The notes under the pieces: generated by a model
What the model was told of the DNA's origin: nothing
The model's database searches: none
The model's input: the letters and a program-made list of their open reading frames with translations, nothing else
In this document: piece after piece, positions 8,701-14,948 of the stretch
Numbering within the stretch: position 1 is the first letter of the stretch
Layout of the letters: each line of letters begins with the position of its first letter
Program-made: the position numbers and the translations under genes
DNA from: Eubacteriales Family XIII. Incertae Sedis bacterium
Lineage (GTDB): Bacteria > Bacillota > Clostridia > Peptostreptococcales > Anaerovoracaceae
Assembly: GCA_031257215.1 (NCBI GenBank)
Contig: JAIRPC010000039.1
Coordinates: forward strand, 1 to 15,872
Length of the DNA: 15,872 nucleotides
Direction: 5' to 3'

Positions 8701-9583
8701 GCCCCTGTCCCCCCCGAAGGGGAATATTGTAGTGCCTTCCGACGAATCGCTTCGCGATTCTGCCTCCCCCGAAGAGGATGATTTTAGTAGGCTTCAATAT
8801 ACAGATAGTGATGAAGTTATTCCTGCGGATGTTATGCCCGCCGATATGATAGGGGACGCTCATCCCTCGTATCTCTCAGGCGTCCTTGTCGACGGGCTTG
8901 ACATCGAGTCAGGGCTGGCGCGGTTTGGCGATGCGGCCTCGTATGTCGAGGTGCTGGCGTCCTATGCCGCGAACACGAAGAACCTCATCGGGGAGCTGCG
9001 GCGGCACGCGCTGGACGGCAATTTGAAGGACTACGCGATCACGGTTCATGGGATCAAGGGAAGCAGCAGGGGGATCTGCGCGGAGGAGGTAGGCGCGGAA
9101 GCGGAGAAGTTGGAGCTGGCGGCGAAGTCGGGCGACCGCGACTATATCGAGCGGTACGGCGAGGAGTTCATACTGCGGGTCGAGACGCTCATACATGGGA
9201 TGTCCGGGGTGATCGCGGGGGCGAAAGCGGCGAGGCTTCGGGGCGGAGGCGCTGTGACGAATGGCGCAGGCGCGGTGTCGGATGAGCCGCGCATGGATTG
9301 CGGGTCTGGGCCCGCAATGACTAATGATTTGGGCGGGTGTGCTGTGACGAATGGCGGCGGCGGCGGCGCTTTGGGCTGTATTGATGTTAAATTACTGGAC
9401 AGGCTTTTGAGTGCTTGCAATGCCTTTGGCATGGACGACGCTGACGAGGCCGTCTTCGAGATGGAGCAGTATGTCTATGAGCAGGCATGCGACAACGAGC
9501 TGGTCGAGTGGCTGCGGGAAAAAGTGAATACTATGTGTTTTGAGGAAATCGCGGAACGGTTGGCCGAGAGGGGCAAGCCTTGA
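5768..9583 (+). CDS. Hybrid sensor histidine kinase: dCache-HisKA-HATPase-REC-HPt
   Basis: This is a membrane-bound phosphorelay kinase of 1271 residues. Order: TM1 (about 7-29); an extracytoplasmic dCache-type sensor (about 35-460) whose distal and proximal parts are separated by a low-complexity insert (about 220-402); TM2 (about 471-490); a short helical linker instead of a clear HAMP; HisKA with SHEMRTPLN, phospho-acceptor His531; HATPase_c with N-box Asn649, G1 DTGVG from Asp714 and G2 GTGLG from Gly744; REC (about 820-945) with phospho-acceptor Asp872, LTANA and the FISKP lysine; HPt (about 1045-1150) with HGIKGSS, His1094; and a conserved-looking helical tail (about 1203-1271). All catalytic residues expected for a working relay are present. 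The start fits the usual MSIRAK-type N-terminus, though the ribosome site is weak. Four loop or linker regions (220-402, 667-705, 955-1010, 1155-1200) look like inserted repeat DNA. The signal is unknown. The likely downstream partner is the REC-HD-GYP protein 67 bases away. Confidence 0.93.
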   Translation: MSIRAKVILIISVIVALACAANLAVSLSFMQKNLYDTTESDMRVVMDIADKYVSSSIELLHADAASAAHRIGSAEGSELRDLLEEQLNDQARFCSLTVIDREGIVASVGPAPTEPEYVKSTYVMKAFAGEEVISTTRTDAAGNTVFHVCVPMAEDRVLSATVDGMYFSNMLNQFKLWGTGNIFMLDNTGVVIASVNEDWVRERVDLIERGTGLVSFKEPGVSGDAVASGGWIAGQARNDENGTATARNDENGTAAGLEALENASSVPVGVEDIAVAGDAAGADVDESRGTDVLGARPLAVGTEGAVSAVGADIVEPFEGVGGEISSAGIVTDTDEPAPNVDAAVSDEALLLEKNDDEAGNGLRVGARNDGEASGAGVVTDTDEPAPNVDAAASDEALLLKKNGNEELGESLRGLRDFVGSMIQGRENTGQYMLNGKAMICVTKPLHSSTVGWTLGLVVPVSESPMEQVRRGLYTTAGIFLVISIAIAIILSRRISRPFEHLKEQNDRLAELRAEAEHASDAKSSFLANTSHEMRTPLNAVIGLSELMLVRDDLEPEVRETMTKISNSGSTLLSIINDLLDISKIESGKFELVDSEYDLPSMINDTVNLNIVRLGSKPVNFMLKIGADMPSRFIGDELRVKQVFNNLLSNAFKYTKSGEVEWSLRYEMAGGGDSVLLGNSGGGSLSAGASLSGASWNASSVPTAGDVWLVSTVRDTGVGIRPDDIKRLFAVYNQVDIKSNRAIEGTGLGLSIVKRLVNQMGGEVTVESEYGKGSVFTVRMLQKRVDCPPLGEETAENLRHFRYVESKRSVGANLVRLDLSGYRVLLVDDVATNLDVARGIMKPYKMTVDCATSGADAIELVRTGERYDAIFMDHMMPVMDGVEAVRVIREEIGTDYARTVPIIALTANALTGNDKMFLSCGFQAFISKPIDIMQLDAVIRQWIYRPSKAKILIEYPSEGDTASHSSPEGALPPLAGRSAPLSPPKGNIVVPSDESLRDSASPEEDDFSRLQYTDSDEVIPADVMPADMIGDAHPSYLSGVLVDGLDIESGLARFGDAASYVEVLASYAANTKNLIGELRRHALDGNLKDYAITVHGIKGSSRGICAEEVGAEAEKLELAAKSGDRDYIERYGEEFILRVETLIHGMSGVIAGAKAARLRGGGAVTNGAGAVSDEPRMDCGSGPAMTNDLGGCAVTNGGGGGALGCIDVKLLDRLLSACNAFGMDDADEAVFEMEQYVYEQACDNELVEWLREKVNTMCFEEIAERLAERGKP
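6461..6481. repeat. Palindrome copy 1, inside kinase sensor insert
   Basis: A perfect 8-bp inverted repeat, ATTGCGGG / CCCGCAAT, encloses TCAAG. Here it is read as I-A-G-Q-A-R-N. The same arms recur at 6850-6871 and 9297-9318 in this gene. The right arm continues into TGACGAGAATGGGACTGCG, which belongs to the 30-bp tandem repeat. Confidence 0.85.
6473..6529 (+). repeat. 30-bp tandem repeat, two copies
   Basis: The unit begins GCCCGCAATGACGAGAATGG and occurs at 6473 and 6503. The two copies are identical over 27 bases. It encodes ARNDENGTA twice. It starts in the right arm of palindrome copy 1, so it is probably a duplication of part of that element. Confidence 0.85.
6550..6567 (+). repeat. 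18-base word shared with 7852-7869
   Basis: GAACGCAAGTTCTGTGCC occurs here and again at 7852-7869, 1302 bases downstream. Both copies are read as NASSVP in the same frame. It contains the short palindrome GAAC-GCAA-GTTC. The shared word links the sensor-domain insert to the insert in the ATPase domain. Confidence 0.8.
6753..6830 (+). repeat. 78-bp direct repeat, copy A
   Basis: This is nearly identical (three mismatches by eye) to 6897-6974, offset by exactly 144 bases, which is 48 codons, so the frame is kept. It encodes VTDTDEPAPNVDAA followed by SDEALLL. Palindrome copy 2 lies between the two copies. The high identity points to a recent duplication. Confidence 0.9.
6850..6871. repeat. Palindrome copy 2, inside kinase sensor insert
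   Basis: ATTGCGGG / CCCGCAAT arms surround the 6-base loop TCGGAG. The loop is one base longer than in copy 1, so the left arm is read in a different frame (LRVGARN), while the right arm keeps the ARND reading. Confidence 0.85.
6897..6974 (+). repeat. 78-bp direct repeat, copy B
   Basis: This is the second copy of the block at 6753-6830. It differs at three positions by eye (GACACT for GATACT, GGCATC for GGTATC, TTGA for TTGG) and ends in an A-run before the sensor domain resumes. Confidence 0.9.
7852..7869 (+). repeat. 18-base word, second copy, inside the HATPase domain
   Basis: Identical to 6550-6567. It sits in an insert of about 39 residues (kinase residues 667-705) between the N-box region and the G1 box. 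Just upstream, TTCGTTGTC occurs twice, 18 bases apart (about 7813 and 7831), giving the repeated SLSxGAS pattern. Normal HATPase_c domains have only a short turn here. Confidence 0.8.
8629..8760. repeat. Cluster of GC-rich hairpins forming the REC-HPt linker
   Basis: Four inverted repeats lie in 130 bases: CCCCT-CGG-AGGGG (8629-8641), GGGGGC-GCT-GCCCCC (8668-8682), CCCC-GAA-GGGG (8712-8722) and GAATCGC-TTC-GCGATTC (8744-8760). They look like intergenic REP-type DNA but are translated as a Pro/Ser/Gly-rich linker of about 45 residues between the REC and HPt domains. Confidence 0.75.
9251..9356 (+). repeat. 16-base direct repeat pair flanking palindrome copy 3
   Basis: GCTGTGACGAATGGCG occurs at 9251-9266 and 9341-9356, exactly 90 bases apart, encoding AVTNG both times. 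Palindrome copy 3 lies between them. The block encodes a Gly-rich segment between the HPt domain and the C-terminal helical module. Confidence 0.8.
9297..9318. repeat. Palindrome copy 3, between HPt and C-terminal module
   Basis: ATTGCGGG / CCCGCAAT arms surround the loop TCTGGG. It is translated as DCGSGPAM, so the right arm is in a different reading frame from copies 1 and 2. That argues for an element recognised as DNA rather than a repeated protein motif. Confidence 0.85.
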
Positions 9584-9616
9584 CGATTCGCGAGGGTCTT
9601 GGTTGGTGGGAAAATT

Positions 9617-9622
9617 TATAAT
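9617..9622 (+). promoter_or_regulatory. Possible -10 element (TATAAT) before the HD-GYP gene
   Basis: A perfect TATAAT lies 28 bases before the start codon, but no good -35 is found at 16-18 bases and there is no TGn extension. A start near 9629 would leave a short leader containing the AAAGGA ribosome site (9635-9640). The regulator could therefore be transcribed on its own as well as with the kinase. Confidence 0.3.
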
Positions 9623-9650
9623 AACTGGATAAACAAAGGACGGTAAAGCT

Positions 9651-10787
9651 ATGGGTGACAAGCGTTACAGGATCGCGATGGTTGACGACAATGCCGCCAA
9701 CCTTACTATCGGCAGGACAATATTGAAAGGGTATTACGAGGTGTTCCCCGTGCCATCGGGGGAGCGGCTGTTCGAGCTTCTCGCGAAGGTGCTGCCCGAC
9801 CTGATCCTCCTGGACATCATGATGCCTGGGATGGACGGCTACGAGGCGATACGGCGGCTGAAAGCGGACAGGCGCTACGAGAGCATCCCCGTGATCTTCC
9901 TGTCGGCGCAGTCGGACGAGAGCAGCGAGCTGCGCGGGCTGGCGATGGGGGCGGTGGACTACATCACGAAGCCGTTCAGCGCGCCGCTGCTGTTGAAGCG
10001 CGTGGAGAACCACCTTTTGATCTCGCAGCAGAGGGTGAAGCTCCAAGGGTACAACGCGGACTTGAAGCGCGAGGTGAGCCGCAAGACGAGCCAGCTGGTG
10101 GGGATGCAGGACGCCATGCTGTCGGCGATAACGGAGATGGTGGAGTTTCGGGACGGTGACACGGGCGGGCACATCGACCGCACGCAGCTCTACCTGAAAT
10201 GGCTGATAGACGAGATGGTGGCGCAGGGCATATACAGCGAGCTGACGCGCGAGTGGGACGTGGACCTTTTGGTGGCGTCCGCGCCCCTGCACGACGCGGG
10301 TAAGATAGCGATCAGCGACGCGATACTCCGCAAGCCGGGGAAGCTGACGGAGGAGGAGTTCGAGGCGATGAAGGAGCATGTGGACTTCGGCGTGGAGATA
10401 ATAGAGCGCATCGAGTCGAGGTCGGGCCACTACAACCACTTCCTGAATTTCGCGAAGGTGATAGCGGCGTCGCACCACGAGAAGTACGACGGCTCGGGCT
10501 ACCCTTGGGGGCTGGCCGGGGACGAGATACCGTTGGAGGGGCGGCTGATGGCGATAGTGGACGTCTACGACGCGCTGATATCGAAGCGCCCGTACAAGGA
10601 GCCGTTCGCGCCAGAGGTGGCGGAGCGTATAATCAACGAGGGGAGCGGCGGGCATTTCGACCCCAAGCTGGTCGGTGTTTTCAATGCTGTCGCGGGGAAG
10701 TTCGCCAGCCTTTCTCGGGGGGATAAGGAGCGGGTTAGCGTTGGTGGCGAGCTGCGCCGCGGCGGGCTTGTTGCTGTGGCAGGGTGA
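9651..10787 (+). CDS. Response regulator with REC and HD-GYP (c-di-GMP phosphodiesterase) domains
   Basis: A cytoplasmic protein of 378 residues. REC (1-about 120) has the acidic pair Asp12/Asp13, phospho-acceptor Asp55 in LLDIMMPGMDG, switch Ser85 and Lys107 (TKP). A helical linker (about 122-155) leads to HD-GYP (about 157-345): TGGH with His174, HD at His214-Asp215 followed by AGK, His243, HH at 275-276, the GYP signature DGSGYP (280-285) and Asp304. These are the residues expected to bind the metal centre and c-di-GMP, so phosphodiesterase activity is likely. The ATG has AAAGGA at a spacing of 10. The gene starts 67 bases after the hybrid kinase, the probable phosphodonor by way of its HPt. 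A short C-terminal tail of about 25 residues has no recognised role. Targets of the c-di-GMP change cannot be read here, though the surface-protein gene upstream is a candidate. Confidence 0.93.
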   Translation: MGDKRYRIAMVDDNAANLTIGRTILKGYYEVFPVPSGERLFELLAKVLPDLILLDIMMPGMDGYEAIRRLKADRRYESIPVIFLSAQSDESSELRGLAMGAVDYITKPFSAPLLLKRVENHLLISQQRVKLQGYNADLKREVSRKTSQLVGMQDAMLSAITEMVEFRDGDTGGHIDRTQLYLKWLIDEMVAQGIYSELTREWDVDLLVASAPLHDAGKIAISDAILRKPGKLTEEEFEAMKEHVDFGVEIIERIESRSGHYNHFLNFAKVIAASHHEKYDGSGYPWGLAGDEIPLEGRLMAIVDVYDALISKRPYKEPFAPEVAERIINEGSGGHFDPKLVGVFNAVAGKFASLSRGDKERVSVGGELRRGGLVAVAG

Positions 10788-10814
10788 GGGGTGAGTCGGC
10801 AGTCAGTCCTGTAC

Positions 10815-12254
10815 TCAGTCCGAGACCCGATTCATTGACAGCAGCTTGATCGCCCCGATGCGCTTGATTTTGCCAAGGACTATCTGTGACAGCAGAAATG
10901 CTACCACCAGGGCAGCCGGTACCATTTTAATGGTTGGCACTGCGAGCTGTTGTATGCCGCCCGACAGGCTGAACCCTATCGCGGGCGCCAGATAGCCGTC
11001 GAGCGCAATGACCATTATCGACGTGATTGGTGCCGCGAGAAGGATTGCCAACATGATGCACATCAGAAAATCGAAGTATACCAGCAGGGAGATGTCGCGT
11101 TTCCTCATCCCTAACGACTTGACGATACCGTAGTAGTAACCCTTGCGATTGATATGGAACAATACAATATTTATTATGTTCACGATAAGTGCAAGCGACA
11201 GCATTATCACCAGTATCATCAAAATATACCTCATGATATCATATTGGTACGACAGCTCGGAATAGACTTGAAGCACGTTTTCGCTACAATACAGTTCGGA
11301 GGCATGGCTGCCGACGCTGGCTTTGGCACGCTCCATTTCGCGCGTGACATCACCGTAAGAATCCACGTCAATGCGAATCAGCATGGGCGCTTCCTGTGCA
11401 ATGCCGTTGACGTTTTCGTTTTCGGCCGTTACTATTATGTGCCCGCTGTCGCGCCTGGTTTCAACTCGGAAAAAATCCTCGGAAACAACGCCAGCGATAA
11501 CCACGTCCCTAAGCACGGCTTTTTTCGCCAACGCGCCTTCGTTTGCCAGGATGGATATTTTTTCGCCAACGATTTTCCCGCAGTCGGATGACGGGATCCC
11601 AAACCGCTCCAACAGATAGTCTGAAATGAGGATTCCCGAGCGGTCGGTTATCGTCTTGCCCGCCACCAAAATATTGCGCCCAGGGAATTTGTTGCGAAAT
11701 TCGCGCTCCTCGTTCCTCGACAATATCGGCAATTGCCCGCCACACGCTATGTCTATTGAGAGCGGTACGGACAAATCCTCCCCCTGTACTCCGCTCCATG
11801 CGCCTTTGTGGTTTTCGTATGGGAATGTGTAGCTTTGGTTGTCGTTGCCGCGATATTCCCTGCCGCCTATAACAATGGAATAATTCTCTATGTTATCGTC
11901 ATATTCGTCCGAGTCGGTCGAGCCAATGTCGGCGCCGATTGTCGAGTTTGACACGTGCGCCAATTCTGCGACATCGGATAGGATGTGGGCGGTGACTGAA
12001 TTTTCGCCAGCGCTGCGGACAGTGCGCAGTACGCCATCTCGCGCCTGCGGATCGTCAACAATGCCGCTGTACGAGGACAGAGAGATTTGCTTGGTGACGA
12101 TTCCGTCCAACTCGCTTTCCAGCGAATCTGAGTATATGCTCGTAGAGAGGAACAGCACCGCCATGAAAACAAAGCACAAGACAATGGATGCCGTGGTGTG
12201 CCTGCGGCTGAACAAGTTGTGTATTGCAAGCCCAAGTATTTCGGATATCCTCAT
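10815..12254 (-). CDS. FtsX-like (MacB-type) ABC transporter permease
   Basis: A 479-residue membrane protein with MacB/LolC-like topology: TM1 (about 20-42), a large extracytoplasmic domain (about 43-335), then TM2 (341-367), TM3 (about 390-417) and TM4 (about 446-464). The loop after TM2 carries SLGMRKRDI, the coupling-helix region typical of the FtsX domain (PF02687). It is the last gene of a four-gene unit. Its ATG is one base past the TGA of the preceding permease, and the Shine-Dalgarno AAGGAAAGG (12263-12271) lies inside that gene, so translation is probably coupled. In this family permeases move substrates from the outer face of the membrane, or transmit force, rather than importing nutrients. 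The substrate is unknown: antimicrobial-peptide or lipoprotein handling are possibilities. Confidence 0.88.
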   Translation of the reverse strand: MRISEILGLAIHNLFSRRHTTASIVLCFVFMAVLFLSTSIYSDSLESELDGIVTKQISLSSYSGIVDDPQARDGVLRTVRSAGENSVTAHILSDVAELAHVSNSTIGADIGSTDSDEYDDNIENYSIVIGGREYRGNDNQSYTFPYENHKGAWSGVQGEDLSVPLSIDIACGGQLPILSRNEEREFRNKFPGRNILVAGKTITDRSGILISDYLLERFGIPSSDCGKIVGEKISILANEGALAKKAVLRDVVIAGVVSEDFFRVETRRDSGHIIVTAENENVNGIAQEAPMLIRIDVDSYGDVTREMERAKASVGSHASELYCSENVLQVYSELSYQYDIMRYILMILVIMLSLALIVNIINIVLFHINRKGYYYGIVKSLGMRKRDISLLVYFDFLMCIMLAILLAAPITSIMVIALDGYLAPAIGFSLSGGIQQLAVPTIKMVPAALVVAFLLSQIVLGKIKRIGAIKLLSMNRVSD

Positions 12255-12255
12255 G

Positions 12256-13449
12256 TCAATCGCCTTTCCTTATGATTTCGAGCGGCGATATCCCGTCCAG
12301 CTTCCGCTTCATCCATATCGTTTCGCAAAGCAAAACAGCGGCGGACACCGCCAGCGCGACAATATAATACCCTGGCCCAATGTGGGAATAATCGGGCGGG
12401 ATCAGGTAATGCTCCTGTATCTTCCCCGCTATCAAGCCGTAGATGAAGCCCCCTAGGAATTGCGACAGTGCGAACGAAGCTGCCAGTATCCCGACGAGCA
12501 GGCTCGTTATGCCGAACAGTACAGAGCGTTTCCGCATACCAAGCGCTAGCATTATCGCGATTAGGTTCAGCCTTTTCGAGACGTTCATAGAGGCGAATGT
12601 GGCAAGCAGTATGGCCCCGGCAATATGTAGCACGAGTATAATGGCAAGCAGAAAGTATTCTATCCTGCCGACGCTGTCGTTCAGCTCGTCCATCTCCGTA
12701 CCGTAGGTGAGTATGCCGTGCCGCTCCAAGACCGACGAAACATGCGGCAGGTCAAAGATGTCCCCGATGGTGGCTTCTACGTTAAAGTCGCACGAAAGCC
12801 CTCGCCCACGAAGAAGCTCCGCGCCGATACCGACGGGCAGAAACGCGTCGGGGAAGTCCCGCCCGTCGGCGCCGCTATACGGGATGGCTCTCTCGACAAT
12901 AGCGGATACTGACGTGCCCGCCCGCATATCCGTAATGGATATTTTCGAGCCTTCGCCAAGCCCCAGCTTGTCCAGCAATTTTTCCTGCACCCAGATTCCC
13001 GCCATAGACGTGGATGGGGTTGCGCCTCCGTCAACAGCGCTTGCCGTCACGCCCATAGACGCATATACCTGCTCTGCCAGCAAGGCGCTCGAAAGGTCTA
13101 TAAAGTCATACGACGAAAATCCGTCCAAGGCGGCACCGCTATGCGAAAACCGCAGTTCGCCGTCGGAAAATTCCGCGCCGTCACCCATATAGAAAGTGAT
13201 GTCCGCCAGCCCCAGCGACTCAAACAGGCCTTTGTCCGAATAGTTCGCATGTGTGAATATGGCCGATTGCCCCGCTCTAGCCTCGGGCGGGATCTGCGCC
13301 TTGAACAATTCGGGCAGCATGTGGCTCATGTTGAACAGGCAGCACGCAATGCCGAAAAAAATGGCTATTATCATCACGTAGAACAAATAGGCGAAACGGA
13401 ATCTCCTTATCTCGTGCGCCGCTAGCGAAAGCCCGTCACTTATTTTCAT
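12256..13449 (-). CDS. FtsX-like (MacB-type) ABC transporter permease
   Basis: A 397-residue partner permease with the same plan: TM1 (about 19-40), an extracytoplasmic domain (about 45-258), TM2 (about 265-287), TM3 (about 311-340) and TM4 (about 360-378). ALGMRKRSV follows TM2 and matches SLGMRKRDI of the neighbouring permease. The C-terminus, ISPLEIIRKGD, is typical of FtsX/MacB proteins. Two different permeases with one ATPase suggest a heterodimeric transporter like LolCDE. The start overlaps the end of the ATPase gene by 14 bases, with a GGTGG-type ribosome site inside that gene, which supports the chosen ATG. The extracytoplasmic domains of the two permeases show no obvious similarity by eye. 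Confidence 0.88.
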   Translation of the reverse strand: MKISDGLSLAAHEIRRFRFAYLFYVMIIAIFFGIACCLFNMSHMLPELFKAQIPPEARAGQSAIFTHANYSDKGLFESLGLADITFYMGDGAEFSDGELRFSHSGAALDGFSSYDFIDLSSALLAEQVYASMGVTASAVDGGATPSTSMAGIWVQEKLLDKLGLGEGSKISITDMRAGTSVSAIVERAIPYSGADGRDFPDAFLPVGIGAELLRGRGLSCDFNVEATIGDIFDLPHVSSVLERHGILTYGTEMDELNDSVGRIEYFLLAIILVLHIAGAILLATFASMNVSKRLNLIAIMLALGMRKRSVLFGITSLLVGILAASFALSQFLGGFIYGLIAGKIQEHYLIPPDYSHIGPGYYIVALAVSAAVLLCETIWMKRKLDGISPLEIIRKGD

Positions 13450-14110
13450 CCGAAACCACCGCCCCGTCGCTAAGTGTGATCAAGCGTTCCGCCATATGCG
13501 CGTCGGCCATGTTGTGAGTTATCAAAAGGACTGTTGCCGCCCGCTCCGCCAGTCTGCAAAGCGTGTCCATTATTGACCTGCTGTTCGCCGAGTCCAGGTT
13601 GCCGCAGGGTTCGTCCGCAAGAATGTATTCGGGGTCGTTGATAATGGCGCGGGCAATGCTGACGCGCTGTCTTTCGCCGCCGGACAAATCCGCGGAGCTG
13701 TGGCTTCGTTTGTCGTACATGCCCACCGTCTGCAACGCGCGCCCGACCTTTTCGATGCGGGCATGGCGAGGAACTCCCGCGATAATAAGCGGCAACTCCA
13801 CGTTCTTGTATACGGTGTAGGTGGGTTCCAGATGGAACGACTGGAATACGAAGCCAATAGTGCTGTTCCTGTACCGGCACATGGCCGCATCGTCGAGAGA
13901 CGACAGTTCCCTGCCGCCTACGGAGATGCGCCCCGAAGTAGGCTTGTCAAATCCGCCAAGCAGATGGAACAACGTGGACTTCCCCGAACCCGAATCCCCG
14001 GTGAATGCGGCAAACCGCTCCTTTTCTATGGTGAGCGAAACGCTGTCCAGCGCAAGGACAGTGCTCTTCCCAAGATGATATTCTTTGCATAGTTTATCTA
14101 TAACAATCAT
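13436..14110 (-). CDS. ABC transporter ATPase, LolD/MacB family
   Basis: A full-length ATP-binding subunit of 224 residues. Walker A is GDSGSGKST (38-46), the Q-loop glutamine is Gln90, the signature is LSGGERQR (142-149), Walker B is YILADE (162-167), the D-loop follows in GNLDS (170-174), and the switch histidine is His199 in LITHN. Spacing and surrounding motifs (FGFVFQ-like Q-loop, VELPLI) are those of the MacB/LolD/FtsE class, which pairs with FtsX-like permeases, and two of these follow directly. Cys169 replaces the usual Thr in the EPTGNLD stretch; the catalytic residues are intact. The ATG is preceded by GAGGAG at a spacing of 8. The lipoprotein gene ends 30 bases upstream. Confidence 0.95.
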   Translation of the reverse strand: MIVIDKLCKEYHLGKSTVLALDSVSLTIEKERFAAFTGDSGSGKSTLFHLLGGFDKPTSGRISVGGRELSSLDDAAMCRYRNSTIGFVFQSFHLEPTYTVYKNVELPLIIAGVPRHARIEKVGRALQTVGMYDKRSHSSADLSGGERQRVSIARAIINDPEYILADEPCGNLDSANSRSIMDTLCRLAERAATVLLITHNMADAHMAERLITLSDGAVVSDENK

Positions 14111-14140
14111 TGTCGCTGCTCCTCAACATGTGCATCTGGG

Positions 14141-14647
14141 TCATTGCAGACGGAATTTTTGGCCATAAAATTCGAGTGCCTTTTCGCCGGGGAAATATTC
14201 AAGGGAGCAGTCGATATGTGGTAACCCTGCAATCACGGTATGCACGTTCCCGCTTATCTCGTAGTAATATTTTATCTCCCCGTCCAGGTCGTGTGCCAGC
14301 TCCTTGCGCACCAAGGCTATTTCTTCGTCAGAAGCGCCGTCTTTTTTTATTACGACGTCCTCTCCCGTGCGTTCGTCCTTTACGGTTATGGAAGCCATAT
14401 TCCTGTACATTTCCTCAATGTGTTTGTCCGGCGCGACGTTCGTAAACGTCATAACCTTGTCATCAACAATAGTTATATAACTTTCAGTGTTGATATTGCC
14501 GTCCCCATCAATTTGGCAATACTTCCCCGTTGATAGGGAAGCATTGCCTGAACAACTGGCTAATAGCACGACAAGGATAAGCGCCACCGCGCCGCATATG
14601 AATCCGCGCAGGCAGATTTTGCTCATTTTAATAGTCATAAATCTCAT
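14141..14647 (-). CDS. Small lipoprotein of an ABC transporter operon, function unknown
   Basis: A 168-residue protein with a lipoprotein signal: basic start, hydrophobic run (about 17-30) and lipobox LASC with Cys32 as the likely lipidated residue. The rest (33-168) is soluble and mixed charge, with no family I recognise. It is first in the unit with the ATPase and two permeases, so an accessory role (substrate capture, sensing or immunity) is plausible but inferred. Three in-frame ATGs are possible, ending at 14647, 14638 and 14626. None has an ideal ribosome site; GGAATGAG is placed reasonably for the second (MTIKMSK). All three keep the signal peptide. Confidence 0.75.
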   Translation of the reverse strand: MRFMTIKMSKICLRGFICGAVALILVVLLASCSGNASLSTGKYCQIDGDGNINTESYITIVDDKVMTFTNVAPDKHIEEMYRNMASITVKDERTGEDVVIKKDGASDEEIALVRKELAHDLDGEIKYYYEISGNVHTVIAGLPHIDCSLEYFPGEKALEFYGQKFRLQ

Positions 14648-14716
14648 TCCAAGTTATTTCTTTTTATATTTATACCGATAATATTAATGTACACATAGTA
14701 CAAGCCCAACAGAAAT

Positions 14717-14729
14717 GTATATTGTATAC
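14717..14729. promoter_or_regulatory. Palindrome GTATATTGTATAC, possible operator
   Basis: A perfect 5-bp inverted repeat with a 3-base centre lies about 15-30 bases downstream of the predicted start of the minus-strand transcript, where a bound repressor would block it. No regulator gene is next to it in the window, and in AT-rich DNA short palindromes also arise by chance. Confidence 0.3.
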
Positions 14730-14749
14730 GTTAAGTTATTAACTCTATT

Positions 14750-14779
14750 ATTTTATATGATTATTCACACTTATGTCAA
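14750..14779 (-). promoter_or_regulatory. Candidate sigma-A promoter for the lipoprotein-ABC unit
   Basis: On the minus strand a perfect -35 TTGACA (14779-14774) is followed by TAAAAT (14755-14750) at 18 bases or TATAAA (14757-14752) at 16 bases. Transcription would start near 14743, giving a leader of about 95 bases before the first ATG. Confidence 0.5.
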
Positions 14780-14925
14780 TCTTGAAAGAAATGTTCATGC
14801 TATTCATATATTTTTGATAATTTCTAATATTAATCAAAGAAATAAAGATATATTAAGATACTTATTCATTTTTTATTCTATAAGCAAGATATAAAAATTT
14901 GATTTTTGAAATATTTTAATAAACA

Positions 14926-14948
14926 ACTTGAAATAACTTGAAACTTGA
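14926..14948 (+). repeat. Three ACTTGA direct repeats at the -35 region
   Basis: ACTTGA occurs at 14926, 14936 and 14943. The first two are 10 bases apart, about one helical turn. The third overlaps the -35 hexamer at 14945. This arrangement could be a binding site for a transcription factor that contacts or blocks RNA polymerase. Confidence 0.4.

Noticed and set aside
7790..8863. Minus-strand open frame (357 codons) opposite ATPase and REC
   Set aside because: His/Arg-rich shadow with no domain and no ribosome site.
9531..10655. Minus-strand open frame (374 codons) opposite the HD-GYP regulator
   Set aside because: His/Arg/Leu-rich shadow of a gene with complete REC and HD-GYP motifs.
10788..10814. 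Bidirectional terminator between the converging HD-GYP and permease genes
   Set aside because: The 27-base gap has repeated AGTC words but no clear stem-loop with a U-tract in either direction.
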